64,000 nt of DNA from Acinetobacter sp. ANC 4648 (GTDB lineage Bacteria > Pseudomonadota > Gammaproteobacteria > Pseudomonadales > Moraxellaceae), in assembly GCF_002135345.1 (NCBI RefSeq), contig NZ_NEGI01000007.1, positions 62,001 through 126,000 of the forward strand. Reading direction: 5' to 3'. The translations under genes were made by a program, and so were the position numbers. Numbering within the stretch: position 1 is the stretch's first letter; the number at the start of each line of letters is the position of its first letter. Positions 18,945 to 28,841 of this stretch are shown here, in pieces. The notes under the pieces were generated by a model. The model was not told the DNA's origin, searched no databases, and was given only the letters and a program-made list of their open reading frames with translations.

Positions 18945-19014
18945 CCCTTCGTTGTTGACCATCTCAATCAACAAAGGGCCTATTAAAAGAATACTTAAAT
19001 TGAATTTAAGTATT
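18945..19014 (-). promoter_or_regulatory. Two hairpins in the trmD-rplS spacer
   Basis: An AT-rich perfect 10-bp inverted repeat (AATACTTAAA, loop TTGAA) at 18990-19014 overlaps the trmD stop codon. A second stem at 18945-18978 pairs TTGTTGA with TCAACAA, with outer CCCTT/AGGG pairing. Neither has a U-run, so they are not simple terminators. They could stabilise or process the mRNA and let rplS be expressed more than trmD, as is known for this operon in E. coli; that role is inference. Confidence 0.45.
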
Positions 19015-19746
19015 TAAATCTTTTAGCCATTTTTTCTGCTGCTTGGTCAATTCCACTTGTTCCACCAACTCTGGGCGGCGCTCAAGTGTACGTTGATAAC
19101 GCTGCAAAAACCGCCATTTTTCAATATTTGCATGATGCCCTGATTTTAAAACTTCGGGAACATCCAAACCGTCAAAATGATCTGGCTTAGTGTATTGTGG
19201 GCAATCTAAAAGACCATCCACAAATGAGTCTTGTACGTGTGATTGCTCATCAGACATAGCATTCGGCAAACGTCGAATAATACTGTCCAATAAAACCATC
19301 GCAGGAAGTTCGCCACCCGATAACACGTAATCACCAATCGACCATTCCTGATCGACATATTGCTGGATCAAACGCTCATCAACACCTTCATAACGTCCGC
19401 AAAGTACAATCAATCCGTCATATTCGACAAATTTTTGTACCGCAGGTTCATTTAAGGTCTTTCCTTGTGGTGACATATACACCACAGGAACATGAACTGC
19501 ACCTGCTTGCTGTGCAAGCTCTTTGGCATGATTGATCGCTTTTGCCAAAGGCTCAGCCATCATTACCATACCTGGACCACCACCAAATGGACGTTCATCC
19601 ACTCTTTTGTAGTTGCCCTCAGCATAATCGCGAGGATTAATACAAGTTACTTGTACAATGCTACGTTTTGCTGCACGCCCGCTAATACCGTAGGCTGTAA
19701 TCGCTTCAAACATTTCAGGAAAAAGCGTAATGACTGCAAAAAACAT
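19006..19746 (-). CDS. trmD: tRNA (guanine(37)-N1)-methyltransferase
   Basis: A 246-residue SPOUT methyltransferase that makes m1G37 and prevents frameshifting. Key motifs are [27 protein letters not shown], and the trefoil-knot AdoMet loop [15 protein letters not shown]. The catalytic Asp follows in the C-terminal segment with [13 protein letters not shown]. The ATG at 19746 has a GAGGAG site. It is the third gene of the rpsP operon, 43 nt after rimM. Confidence 0.97.
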   Translation of the reverse strand: MFFAVITLFPEMFEAITAYGISGRAAKRSIVQVTCINPRDYAEGNYKRVDERPFGGGPGMVMMAEPLAKAINHAKELAQQAGAVHVPVVYMSPQGKTLNEPAVQKFVEYDGLIVLCGRYEGVDERLIQQYVDQEWSIGDYVLSGGELPAMVLLDSIIRRLPNAMSDEQSHVQDSFVDGLLDCPQYTKPDHFDGLDVPEVLKSGHHANIEKWRFLQRYQRTLERRPELVEQVELTKQQKKWLKDLNT

Positions 19747-19789
19747 CGCAGACTCCTCTATTTTCCGAATGCATTAACCCCGTTAAGGA

Positions 19790-20338
19790 TTAGTAATCTA
19801 CGCCCCAATTAACGTAAATACGACCAGCTTCTAGATCAACACGCTGTACCACATCTTTATGCCATGGAATCATACGCTCTTCAGCATCAACGCTATCCGG
19901 TGTTGCGTGAACCACCATCACATCGTTAGCACCTGTCTCAAACATTTCATGGATTTTACCGAGATTTACTTCTTGTTCAGCTTCATCTAGACCTAATACT
20001 GTTAAGCCTTTCAAATCTGTCCAGTAAAACTCATCCATTCCTGCTTTCGGAAGTTGCGATTGAGAAATCCAAACATTGGTTCCAACTAAGCTATCTGCAC
20101 CAGTGCGATCAATCACACCTTTTAGCGAAACAACCAACCCTTTACCGTGTGGTTTCCAACGTTTTACATCTACACTCTGCCAACCTTCTTTAGTCTCAAT
20201 GTACCAAGGAAGATAGTCAAAGATGTTGCTCATAGGTTCTGTATTGGAATAGATCCAGAGCCACCCATTTAATCCATATGCTGAACGTAACTGTCCAATC
20301 TGAATACGATCTTCGGGAACATTCTGTGTTGGTGTCAT
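19790..20338 (-). CDS. rimM: 16S rRNA processing / ribosome maturation factor RimM
   Basis: A 182-residue protein that binds S19 in the 30S head during assembly. The N-terminal RimM barrel starts with the typical IGQLRSAYGLNGWLWIYS, and the C-terminal PRC-barrel contains TDLKGLTVLG and ends in IPWHKDVVQRVDLEAGRIYVNW (residues about 157-178). Second gene of the operon, 26 nt after rpsP. Confidence 0.96.
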   Translation of the reverse strand: MTPTQNVPEDRIQIGQLRSAYGLNGWLWIYSNTEPMSNIFDYLPWYIETKEGWQSVDVKRWKPHGKGLVVSLKGVIDRTGADSLVGTNVWISQSQLPKAGMDEFYWTDLKGLTVLGLDEAEQEVNLGKIHEMFETGANDVMVVHATPDSVDAEERMIPWHKDVVQRVDLEAGRIYVNWGVDY

Positions 20339-20364
20339 GGGCTTTCCTACTACTTAATTTAGAA

Positions 20365-20622
20365 TTATGCAGCAGCTGCAGCTTTCTTAGCTTGAGCAGC
20401 TAAAGAAGCAACACGTTCAGACGGTTGAGCGCCTAGAGCAACCCAATGAGCAAAACGATCAGCATCTAAACGAATTTTTTCTGCTTGACCTTGAGCTGTA
20501 GGGTTAAAGAAACCGATACGTTCGATGAAACGACCGTCACGCGCATTGCGGCTATCAGTTACAATAACTTGATAGAAAGGACGTTTTTTAGCACCACCGC
20601 GTGCTAGACGAATTACAACCAT
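20365..20622 (-). CDS. rpsP: 30S ribosomal protein S16
   Basis: An 85-residue protein with the S16 signature [17 protein letters not shown] at the N-terminus, [17 protein letters not shown], and an Ala/Lys-rich tail. First gene of the rpsP-rimM-trmD-rplS operon, so the operon promoter should lie in 20623-20766, where no strong -35/-10 match was identified. Confidence 0.98.
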   Translation of the reverse strand: MVVIRLARGGAKKRPFYQVIVTDSRNARDGRFIERIGFFNPTAQGQAEKIRLDADRFAHWVALGAQPSERVASLAAQAKKAAAAA

Positions 20623-20732
20623 GATAGAACCTTATAGTTTTTACGGATTATTCATGTACCGACCATCGGAACATTTCAAACCCCTTTCATAGAGGGCAAT
20701 ATTTTACGTCATATTTACTGCGAAGGAAAGAT

Positions 20733-20762
20733 CAAATTCAAGTTACCCACAGCTTGAATTTG
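20733..20762 (-). terminator. Hairpin after the minor-pilin operon
   Basis: A perfect 10-bp inverted repeat CAAATTCAAG / CTTGAATTTG with a 10-nt loop begins just after the last pilE stop codon. The U-run on the minus strand is weak, so termination strength is uncertain. Confidence 0.6.
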
Positions 20763-20766
20763 TAAT

Positions 20767-21240
20767 CTATCTCCCATCCCAATTTGTAGCAGCAGATGGG
20801 ACACAAGCAGTACCACCGCTTTTATCAGAACCTTTAGTCCAACACCGCTCTCCACGGTGATTCAAGATAAGATGTCCATCTCCTGTCTGTGCACCTGTTG
20901 GAGTAGCGATTAGTAGCCAGGTATTCACTTTGGCAGCTGTTGCTGTTAAAGGTTGCGTACCGTCAATATCGGTTAAAGTTAAATCATAAAGTACAGGTCC
21001 AGAAGTGGGATAAACAGTACCACCAAATACATTAGCAACAGTACGACCTGAAAAATCATTATTAGCCATCTTATAATTTACAAGATTTCGAGAAATTTGC
21101 ATCATTGCAGACTGCATATCCACTCGTTTTGTTTTGATTACATATTGTTGATAAGACGGGTAAGCAATAGCTGCCAAAATAGCAATGATAGCAACAACAA
21201 TCATCAACTCCACTAATGTAAATCCCTTTTGATTCATCAC
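20767..21240 (-). CDS. pilE: Type IV minor pilin PilE-like, second copy in operon order
   Basis: A 157-residue prepilin. The short leader MMNQKG is followed by the mature N-terminus [20 protein letters not shown] with Glu5, the substrate pattern of PilD and the inner-membrane anchor. The globular part ends with a two-Cys loop (GERCWTK...GTACVP) typical of pilins. Its ATG overlaps the stop of the upstream pilE-like gene (ATGA), so translation is coupled. It is the last gene of the fimT-pilVWX-pilY1-pilE-pilE operon and should join the priming complex at the pilus tip. Confidence 0.88.
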   Translation of the reverse strand: MMNQKGFTLVELMIVVAIIAILAAIAYPSYQQYVIKTKRVDMQSAMMQISRNLVNYKMANNDFSGRTVANVFGGTVYPTSGPVLYDLTLTDIDGTQPLTATAAKVNTWLLIATPTGAQTGDGHLILNHRGERCWTKGSDKSGGTACVPSAATNWDGR

Positions 21241-21839
21241 CAGCCCTCCATTCCATTCGTGGAAGCACCACAGCTTATATATGTCACATTTGCGGCTGTT
21301 TTATTTTTACAGCGTAACCCAACACTGGTTAGCAAATAGGTATAATTTTTATTTGCATCTTTTGACAACGCTTTAATGGCATAACTGCGCCCAAATGCTC
21401 CATCATCAGTCAGTTTCTTACTATTATCTTGTAAATCCATAATTGTAATGACATATTTTATATTTGCACCAGTTGCACCATAAGGCAAATTAATTTCTGC
21501 TAATGAATCATCATTTTTACATTTATTACTTCCAGTATTACTGACCGTACCACCATATAAATATTTTGGATCAAAACATCGATAAGTAAAGTTTTTTGCT
21601 CTAAATCGCTCTAATTGCTCCGAAATTTTTTGGATTTCCTGTTCCGCAGTGGATGCTTGGCTACGCCTAACGTATTCTTGATACGAAGGAATCGCAATCA
21701 CAGCAAAAATTGTAATAATGACTACGACCACCATCAGTTCAACAAGGGTAAAACCCTGTTGAACCTTTTGAATTCCACTTATTTTAAAATAAGTGGAAGA
21801 GATGGTAGATCGGCTCAACTGAGGATTTACTTGATCCAT
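21237..21839 (-). CDS. pilE: Type IV minor pilin PilE-like with an unusually long leader
   Basis: A 200-residue prepilin. The [20 protein letters not shown] anchor begins at residue 29, preceded by a 28-residue leader ([11 protein letters not shown]...KVQQ) instead of the usual 6-12. No in-frame ATG, GTG or TTG lies nearer the cleavage site, so the long leader seems real, unless an ATT start is used. The ATG lies within the 3' end of pilY1 (13-nt overlap). A perfect 26-bp palindrome occupies the leader codons. The globular domain has three to four Cys near the C-terminus (GLRCKN...YISCGAS). Confidence 0.82.
   Translation of the reverse strand: MDQVNPQLSRSTISSTYFKISGIQKVQQGFTLVELMVVVVIITIFAVIAIPSYQEYVRRSQASTAEQEIQKISEQLERFRAKNFTYRCFDPKYLYGGTVSNTGSNKCKNDDSLAEINLPYGATGANIKYVITIMDLQDNSKKLTDDGAFGRSYAIKALSKDANKNYTYLLTSVGLRCKNKTAANVTYISCGASTNGMEGW
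21773..21798. repeat. Perfect 26-bp palindrome in the pilE leader codons
   Basis: The left arm TTCCACTTATTTT (21773-21785) is followed directly by its exact reverse complement (21786-21798). It sits about 29 nt past pilY1's end and just before the prepilin cleavage-site codons. A second stem, around 21739-21762 (TTCAACA-a-GGGT / ACCCTGTTGAA), lies next to it. In mRNA these would form hairpins at the start of the pilin reading frame. Confidence 0.75.
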
Positions 21840-24800
21840 TTATCATACCATCGTGTTGGGTTAATAATCTGTTCACAACTCCACTTGCCAGTTCCCTTAT
21901 CATTACCAGCGAGTGTTTTATCTGGGCATGCGCCACCTTCAATTGGAGCCATCGCTAAACCACGAATCCCTGAGCCAATTGGATTCTTATTACACTCAGC
22001 AATACCTGGAGGACAGTCTGTTGTTTTCGTTTGAAAACCAGTTTTACTTTCACGACCACCAGGCCCACTATCTACCGTTCCATCAGTTTTTAAACAAGCA
22101 CCAAATGGCAAACAATATAATTGGCGATCGGTTTCACCAACGACACGTGGTTTACATGGATCTTGACCTGCTATTCCGGTTCCTTGAGGATCATAGACTG
22201 GAATAATCAGATTGCCTGTTATCGCAAATGGCTCTTCATAGGCTTTCATACCACCCGCTACACGGAATCCAGTACCACCTCGTTCAGTACCATTACTCAT
22301 ACTAGATAGGGAGCGATACCACCCCTCTTTAATACCACTACCTGAACCAAAGAATGTATTGGAGACTTGACCAGTCAATAGTTGTGGGTTTTGTTGTAAT
22401 TTATTTAAAGTCATACCGACTGTTTTTAAACTTGTAGTAGATTTCATCAATGCTGGATTTATAAAGTCTCGGTCGATCAGACCATAAACATTATTAACTG
22501 AGCGATCACCGAGTGCCGTTGATGGTAAAAGTTTTTCACGACCTACAGTTGGTACAACATCCAAAGGCGTACTTCTATTGCCTGAAGCAAGACCAACCAC
22601 AAGAAAGGTATTCGCACCCTCATCATGAATAGTTAGGGTTGGTGCTTCATAAAAACGAGGTGCCTTACTATTGGTATAATCCCACGTATTATTTGCAGTA
22701 TCATTACTTGCTAAATTTGCAATTCGTGCGACGCGCACACCAAAACTGCTATAGGCTGAACCTGTTTTAGTTTGATAGTTATCAAAGTCTGCACGGAATA
22801 CTTGTCCTCCTAAATCACCAAAATACAGGTTATCGATTAAGCCATCACCATCGCGATCAATCGCACCAATACGACTCACAACACTATGTAGGAGATACTT
22901 TTGATCGCCATCTGCTGCTTTTGCACTATATGTCGTAGACCAAATTAGCGAACCATCATCAGCATCTACCATATACACCGCATTACCTTGCGCCTGAGAT
23001 TTATTATCACAGCTTGTATCTGGAAAATCTGTATCTGAAACTTTTGTATTTAAAGAAAATCTTGGATTTTCATAACATTGATCATAGCCACCACCGACAA
23101 TCATAACCCGACGATTTTTACCTTGATAACGGATATTGGCCAATACAGGTTTAGACCAAGACTGCCCCATACGGTTAAAGCCTGCAACGTCTGCTCCTAA
23201 TCTGAATAACAGTTTTGGGCTAGTAGGATTTAGTACATCAAGGCCATAATAACTATTCCCACCCATACGCATTCCACCATAAATGTTCATGGTTAATGCT
23301 TTTACCGTACTCGTCTCCGTTGAAGATGCGGCACGTTGAGTTTTGTAAGTGGAATCCGCAACCCATGCTCCATCCGTACCCGATACAGGGGAATTAAGAT
23401 CTGTCTGACCTTTAATTAAAGCCTTAGAACCAAGATTACTTCTTAAAAGCTCAGCTGGAACAAAAACCATTTGTTCCTGACCTGTCTGACTATCTACAAT
23501 ATGTAAACCGCCATCCATTGTTCCATATAAGACTGATTGACTGCGAGTATTGGTTAAAGTTCCTGTTTCATCCAAAGTACCTGAATATGTCAACTGTACA
23601 GGTAATGAATGTATACTTCCACCCATCGCCAAATGTGGTGCTACAGGTGTTTCAAGTGTATTCGGTAATGCTGTTGCTGTTTCATCATAAGGAATACTAT
23701 ATCCAAGATAATTCAGTAATTTTATTTTTGTTAATATAGGAAAATCTTTTAAAGCCACCTGGGTCTTAAATTGAGAAAGCACAAAGGATGCTGCTCCACT
23801 GGTTGGAATCGCTTCACCAGGAATTTTTAACAGACTTGTATTATTACTTGCATTGGTTAAATTTTTTGCATCAGTTGCACTTACATCTGTAAATAAGTTA
23901 CGCACAGCATTTACATTTGCTGCATATGCATATTGTGGCGGATCTAGTGTTAGATCTTCTTGCTGCCCTAATATAGGCATTGGAACTTTAGAGTAAGCAC
24001 CACCTAGACGGATAACCCCTCCATCACTATAACTTTTCCCGTTATATACACTGTTATTATTCCATAAATCTTTGGTACCAGTGTTAAAACCACCCTGAGC
24101 ATCATAAACTAAGGTTGTTCCATTGGCTGCAGCAAAAGCGCCTGCATTATTTCCTTTTTGGATAACTTGATATTTTTTCAAGTTACCTGCCCATGCTAAA
24201 TCAGTCCCTTGTGGATTCGGCTCCAAACCACGTAAATATCCATATGGTTGTAATCCTGAAGGATTTAAATTATCAACAGGAACAGAAATGGCACCTGTCG
24301 TAAGCGGCTCTAATGGTGCTTTACCTAAATTATTAATAAATGCAATAACACTATCCGTTACACCCTGTGCTGATTGAGTTGTAAAAAACCCCCCATTACC
24401 AAATGCTGGTGAAGTTACTGCATATCTTCCTTTACCTGGAGAACAGGCATCATCTCCGGTTCTATCCGCTTGTGATCTCGAACTTAATTGGCAGGCACGT
24501 TGAACATATGCCTGATTTAAATTATTCATATCACTGCCGAAACCAACAAAAGCAGTTTGTATGGATACACCTGTAGGATTTTTAGTTTTATCGAAAAGTT
24601 TCTTTGCAAACTCCCCCATACAGTCCCATGCACCTATTGCTCTACCAGTATCATCATATGCATCTGCCATACCTCCAGAACAACTAAATCCTGTACCATA
24701 ATTGTCTAATGCAGCTGACATAATTGACTTTGTTCTATTTGTCGTTGTGCTATTTGCTGCACCATCAGACAAGATATAAACCCCTTGCCCATCACAACTC

Positions 24801-25810
24801 ACTCGATCCTTCTCTACTGGTAACGGAGAAATATACTTTAAACCATCTTTAGCATCTGTTGTAGATACATCAAAACCACTATCTGCATTTGGTCCTAGTT
24901 GCATATCCAATTTATAGGAATATATAACTCCTGTAGATGAACTTGTCCCATCACCAGAAAAATTAGCAGGTTCTACATTACCTAAATTTTTCCAATATGC
25001 TGAATTCGTAGATGTATGTTGATTTGAGGTCCCAGTACCACAATACTGTAAGCCATTGGTAAAATCAGTCGTACGCCAACTGATACATTGGTAATACGTA
25101 TCGGTATTCACTGTTTTATTAATAGTCGTTGCCGTCTGCGTTCTACTACTGGTAAAACCAGCATTTTGATAACATATATTGGTACCTGGTTTTAAGTAAG
25201 GATAGCTCGTACTTTGACATTCATATCTGTCAAATACTTGAGCTGTCGTGGTAATTTTTTTATAAAGATCCTTTTCTATTTCAGCTTCACTTCTTGTTGA
25301 TGTTCCCATCAAATAAGCTGCTGCCTCAGCATAAGCATGTGCTGTAGGCGTACCATTTCTAGCGGTTAACCCATTTACAGCCTGCTTAAGCTTGTAACGT
25401 TGTGAACCTACAGTATTGAGAGTACTCACATCACCTAAGGGTGCCGCAGCCACTAAAATATTACCAGACTTACCATCCCCCCCAGTAGAGTAATTCCCTA
25501 ATCCAACCTTTACGTCTCTTAGAATTGGATTATTACTACTTAAAAAAGCATTCATACCGGTTTTCATTAATTGTAACCGGTTTTCACGATAACTATTACT
25601 TTCAGGGTTCATACTCCCCGAAGTATCAAGCATCATTACAATAGTTTTTTTACCAGCAGTCGGTGTTGCATAAATCTGCAAATCACTTGCTTGAACTACT
25701 GAAGAGGCAATAAGTGTGGTACCCAAAAAAGCTGAAGCAAAAGAAATACCTCGACTAAGCTGAGTCAATTTATTTTCAGGAATGAACCTATTGTTCTGTT
25801 TTTTCATCAT
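21827..25810 (-). CDS. pilY1: PilY1 type IV pilus tip adhesin / calcium-binding biogenesis factor
   Basis: A 1327-residue secreted protein. The signal peptide ends near residue 42 (VVQA/SD). The N-terminal von Willebrand A domain has the metal-ion site DTSGSM at residues 62-67. The C-terminal half is the PilC/PilY beta-propeller with quinoprotein-like blades (VDADDGSLIWS, LPVQLTYSG) and an EF-hand-like calcium loop DRDGDGLIDNLYFGD near residue 984-998. PilY1 sits at the pilus tip, primes pilus assembly with the minor pilins, and takes part in adhesion and surface sensing in Pseudomonas. The gene follows pilX by 14 nt. The variable middle is rich in Cys and Thr. Confidence 0.95.
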   Translation of the reverse strand: MMKKQNNRFIPENKLTQLSRGISFASAFLGTTLIASSVVQASDLQIYATPTAGKKTIVMMLDTSGSMNPESNSYRENRLQLMKTGMNAFLSSNNPILRDVKVGLGNYSTGGDGKSGNILVAAAPLGDVSTLNTVGSQRYKLKQAVNGLTARNGTPTAHAYAEAAAYLMGTSTRSEAEIEKDLYKKITTTAQVFDRYECQSTSYPYLKPGTNICYQNAGFTSSRTQTATTINKTVNTDTYYQCISWRTTDFTNGLQYCGTGTSNQHTSTNSAYWKNLGNVEPANFSGDGTSSSTGVIYSYKLDMQLGPNADSGFDVSTTDAKDGLKYISPLPVEKDRVSCDGQGVYILSDGAANSTTTNRTKSIMSAALDNYGTGFSCSGGMADAYDDTGRAIGAWDCMGEFAKKLFDKTKNPTGVSIQTAFVGFGSDMNNLNQAYVQRACQLSSRSQADRTGDDACSPGKGRYAVTSPAFGNGGFFTTQSAQGVTDSVIAFINNLGKAPLEPLTTGAISVPVDNLNPSGLQPYGYLRGLEPNPQGTDLAWAGNLKKYQVIQKGNNAGAFAAANGTTLVYDAQGGFNTGTKDLWNNNSVYNGKSYSDGGVIRLGGAYSKVPMPILGQQEDLTLDPPQYAYAANVNAVRNLFTDVSATDAKNLTNASNNTSLLKIPGEAIPTSGAASFVLSQFKTQVALKDFPILTKIKLLNYLGYSIPYDETATALPNTLETPVAPHLAMGGSIHSLPVQLTYSGTLDETGTLTNTRSQSVLYGTMDGGLHIVDSQTGQEQMVFVPAELLRSNLGSKALIKGQTDLNSPVSGTDGAWVADSTYKTQRAASSTETSTVKALTMNIYGGMRMGGNSYYGLDVLNPTSPKLLFRLGADVAGFNRMGQSWSKPVLANIRYQGKNRRVMIVGGGYDQCYENPRFSLNTKVSDTDFPDTSCDNKSQAQGNAVYMVDADDGSLIWSTTYSAKAADGDQKYLLHSVVSRIGAIDRDGDGLIDNLYFGDLGGQVFRADFDNYQTKTGSAYSSFGVRVARIANLASNDTANNTWDYTNSKAPRFYEAPTLTIHDEGANTFLVVGLASGNRSTPLDVVPTVGREKLLPSTALGDRSVNNVYGLIDRDFINPALMKSTTSLKTVGMTLNKLQQNPQLLTGQVSNTFFGSGSGIKEGWYRSLSSMSNGTERGGTGFRVAGGMKAYEEPFAITGNLIIPVYDPQGTGIAGQDPCKPRVVGETDRQLYCLPFGACLKTDGTVDSGPGGRESKTGFQTKTTDCPPGIAECNKNPIGSGIRGLAMAPIEGGACPDKTLAGNDKGTGKWSCEQIINPTRWYDKWIK

Positions 25811-25824
25811 TGTTCTCCCAACTT

Positions 25825-26646
25825 TTAAGGTGCTTCAACTTGAATATCACGGGATCTCATTTCCATTTCCTGAACCTGAGTACTAATGGGAACGCCTTTT
25901 CCAACCAAACAGTCTGCCATAGTCTGTTTGCCTTTTAATTCCTTAGCCAAATTGTCATTGATATAGCCCACTGTTGCAGAACTGCCAATACACTTCTGAA
26001 TTTCGTCTATATTTTGACGAGAAAAACTCGGCATAATCGCAGTTGATGTCACTCGAATGCGAGCTTCAACCTTATCTTTGGCAACAGTTGCCCCTGCCGA
26101 CTGATCACTTCCCCTTTCAAGATCAGCACCAATTGATGCACTTGGTTCTGCAATCACTTTGACAGCAACTTGCGTCACCACGGCTTCACGTGAACTACCA
26201 AAATCCTTGGTTAAATCACAAAATCCACTACGATTGGTATAGACTGAATCAATGGTCGCTTTAGCACTTGAAGCTGCAGTCTCATCAGGTGGAATCAGAA
26301 CAGTCGTATCAAATGCACTATCCACAATTTCCTTTGATGTTGGCCTATAACAAAAAATCACTTCTTTACCTGGATTTTTTTTATGAAGCTCAATTGCCTG
26401 ACCAACAGCTGTAGTAATTTGAGTGAGATGCTTATAATCCGATAAATTCAAAAAATAATTACTAGGGGTATCACCCGTCTGTGATAAAAGCTGCCCAACC
26501 TGACTATTCGTCGCAATATTCAAAGATGTCATAGCTGTACGAATACCCATAATTCCCATAATGGTAATTAGCACTAACATAATCAAAACAACGATTAAAG
26601 TCGCCCCACGCTGATGATGCATTTTCATTTCAGAATTTGAATTCAT
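25825..26646 (-). CDS. pilX: Type IV pilus minor component PilX
   Basis: A 273-residue protein with the PilX N-terminus QRGATLIVVLIMLVLITIMG: a non-canonical prepilin-like anchor with an Ala instead of Phe after the Gly and without the Glu5 consensus spacing, as known for PilX. The body is soluble. Its ATG overlaps the stop of pilW by ATGA, showing translational coupling. With FimT, PilV, PilW, PilE and PilY1 it forms the assembly-priming tip complex. Confidence 0.88.
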   Translation of the reverse strand: MNSNSEMKMHHQRGATLIVVLIMLVLITIMGIMGIRTAMTSLNIATNSQVGQLLSQTGDTPSNYFLNLSDYKHLTQITTAVGQAIELHKKNPGKEVIFCYRPTSKEIVDSAFDTTVLIPPDETAASSAKATIDSVYTNRSGFCDLTKDFGSSREAVVTQVAVKVIAEPSASIGADLERGSDQSAGATVAKDKVEARIRVTSTAIMPSFSRQNIDEIQKCIGSSATVGYINDNLAKELKGKQTMADCLVGKGVPISTQVQEMEMRSRDIQVEAP

Positions 26647-27641
26647 CGAGGTACTCCCAAACCATTTCGCATTGCAACTGATGTCGTATAAACTCGACGT
26701 GCGTATTGTGTTTTAGCATCGTTGAGTGTCACGCTCTGATTAAGAATTAATATTTTCTTCGTTAAATCAATATTTTTATTTTTAGTATCATCTAGTGAAC
26801 GTACAAGAACAGCCATTTTCACCGAGACTATCCGTGATGGTTCTTCGGCAGGTGTTTTTGCTCTTGCTGCATTTGCTGCAATCCGATACTGATTAATGGT
26901 GTAATAAGCCAGATTATTACTACTATCGCGCGTTCCAAATTGGATAGTAAAATGATCTACACGTGGCATAATAATCTGCCCCGCATCACCAAATCCTGTA
27001 ATAGTCGTTGGTTTTGCTACTGGATTCGTTCCTGATGCTGTCGGCGTATTTGCATCACATGCCAAGCCAAAATTAACTCCTGATGTTGCACTAGCTGGAT
27101 CACGTCTCAAAAAGTAACGCTGAATAATATAATCCCCTTCCTGAACAGTCTGCCCTTCACAATTCACCATGTCATTTGGTGCAACAAATTGAATGGTAAG
27201 CTGATCACTGGTCAAATCTACATTAGATAAACCTTGCCATTCATTTTTTACAGTACTGATATCTTCCTGATTTCCTTTACTGTGACTGAGGAGTCCTGAA
27301 GAAATAAAGGGTTCAATTGCTGGATAGGGAATATTTGTTTTGGTGTTGGTTGCATCAAGTGCTGTCAGTACAATTCCTCCCCAAGGTGTCTGATCATTTA
27401 AATCTGGACGCACAATATTTCCGAAATTGGCTAGACGAATATCACGAGCCATATAATCCAGCCCAAAGACACCACTATTTTGTAATTCCGCATTGGCTTC
27501 TTGCATACGAGAAGTCAAAAATCCACCAACAAACAATTGGATAGCGGCGGCTGAAATTAAAAGACCCAAAACTAAAGCGATCATTAACTCAACTAATGTA
27601 AAACCATTCTGTACATTTAGTTTCTTGATTTTTTTGTTCAT
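26643..27641 (-). CDS. pilW: Type IV minor pilin PilW
   Basis: A 332-residue protein starting at the ATG at 27641, with GGAGG 8 nt upstream and sharing one base with the pilV stop (TAATG). A longer in-frame reading to 27704 would run through the pilV coding end and lacks such a site. The leader MNKKIKKLNVQNG is followed by [19 protein letters not shown], the pilin anchor with Glu5. The large soluble domain is the PilW family type. Fourth from last in the minor-pilin operon. Confidence 0.9.
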   Translation of the reverse strand: MNKKIKKLNVQNGFTLVELMIALVLGLLISAAAIQLFVGGFLTSRMQEANAELQNSGVFGLDYMARDIRLANFGNIVRPDLNDQTPWGGIVLTALDATNTKTNIPYPAIEPFISSGLLSHSKGNQEDISTVKNEWQGLSNVDLTSDQLTIQFVAPNDMVNCEGQTVQEGDYIIQRYFLRRDPASATSGVNFGLACDANTPTASGTNPVAKPTTITGFGDAGQIIMPRVDHFTIQFGTRDSSNNLAYYTINQYRIAANAARAKTPAEEPSRIVSVKMAVLVRSLDDTKNKNIDLTKKILILNQSVTLNDAKTQYARRVYTTSVAMRNGLGVPR

Positions 27642-28183
27642 TAATATGCCTCCATCATGAGGCATTTCGAATTTGCAGTATAAATACCTGCACTCGACAT
27701 ACAATTTTTGACATCAGCAGTAGTAGACGTTGCGGACAATGTCGTATCACCCCATGCAATAAATAAACATTGGCGTTTCACTGGTGCAGCAGATACTCCT
27801 GGGCAATCAGCCATTGTGATATGCATACCAATATCAAAAGCCGATTGAGCTGTGCTATAAGCATCATATGTTGCCATTTGCTGTGGCGTACATTTTACCG
27901 CAGGGTTTAAACAACTTGCCGTTGGTTCTTTAGTAGCACTAGTTAATGATGTATATTCACGTACAGCTGTAGGATAACTTGTCTGCCCATCTGGATTTGC
28001 TCGAATATTCTCAGCAAGCCCTCTTAAAACAAGCATACCTTGTGAACGTGAAAGTGCTTCTGAAGAGGCATCGACTGCTCTTAACTGTAATACCGTATAA
28101 CCAAGTACACCTATTGCCAGTAATAAAAGTGCGACCAAGACCTCCATCAAACCAACACCCTTTTGATGTTTTATTATTATCAT
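27641..28183 (-). CDS. pilV: Type IV minor pilin PilV
   Basis: A 180-residue protein with leader MIIIKHQKG and anchor VGLMEVLVALLLLAIGVLGY, the characteristic PilV N-terminus (Gly-Met-Glu rather than Thr-Leu-Glu). The body has paired Cys (CLNPAVKC; late CMSSAG...SKCLM). It directly abuts fimT (no spacing) and overlaps the pilW start. Confidence 0.9.
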   Translation of the reverse strand: MIIIKHQKGVGLMEVLVALLLLAIGVLGYTVLQLRAVDASSEALSRSQGMLVLRGLAENIRANPDGQTSYPTAVREYTSLTSATKEPTASCLNPAVKCTPQQMATYDAYSTAQSAFDIGMHITMADCPGVSAAPVKRQCLFIAWGDTTLSATSTTADVKNCMSSAGIYTANSKCLMMEAY

Positions 28184-28681
28184 TTAACAAGTTCCCGTCG
28201 TTTGGGTCACATTACCCAATTGCAAAATAGTTATCGTTCGCAATTCTTTACCTGCACATAAACTCATACTTTGCTGAGCCCCACTTGAACCTACTTCACT
28301 AAATACTATTTGAGTTGCGCTACCTGACTGTAAAGTCACCTTTGGATCAATCACCATTAAAATCACACGATTTTCACGAACATCAGTTTTCTCCAGATCA
28401 GTCATCGCTGCATAACCTGCAATTGCTGCTGTTGCACAGTCTTTTTTTGCATCATCCTCAGTGGTAACTATCTTTCTTGGGCATACGGCCACCGTTCTCT
28501 TCATCACAGAAGCCTGTGACTTTGCAAGATTAAATGCACCAACCAATGTCCGTGTATTACTATTTAACTTCTGGCTCAATATAAGTCGATTAAAAGAAGG
28601 AGCCGCCATCGTGGCAATAATTGCCAATACTGCAATGGTCACCATCAACTCAATCAAGGTAAATCCTTTGTTTTTTTGCAT
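28184..28681 (-). CDS. fimT: Type IV minor pilin FimT/FimU (GspH-like)
   Basis: A 165-residue prepilin starting at the ATG at 28681 with GGGGA upstream; an alternative TTG at 28699 would add six residues. Leader MQKNKG, anchor FTLIELMVTIAVLAIIATMA, then the GspH/FimT soluble domain. It is the first gene of the minor-pilin operon, so the operon promoter lies in 28682-28841. FimT homologs in naturally competent bacteria also bind DNA; that role was not tested here. Confidence 0.88.
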   Translation of the reverse strand: MQKNKGFTLIELMVTIAVLAIIATMAAPSFNRLILSQKLNSNTRTLVGAFNLAKSQASVMKRTVAVCPRKIVTTEDDAKKDCATAAIAGYAAMTDLEKTDVRENRVILMVIDPKVTLQSGSATQIVFSEVGSSGAQQSMSLCAGKELRTITILQLGNVTQTTGTC

Positions 28682-28841
28682 CCCGATCCCCAATAGCAAA
28701 ACTTTACCCTATTAAAAATAATACCTAACTTAATTACAAATTGAACACATAAAGGATAGAAGGCATAAAAAAACAGATAATTGCTAAAATACAATTACCT
28801 GTCAAATTAAGAATTTAAAGAGAGTGTTACCTCTTTAACAG

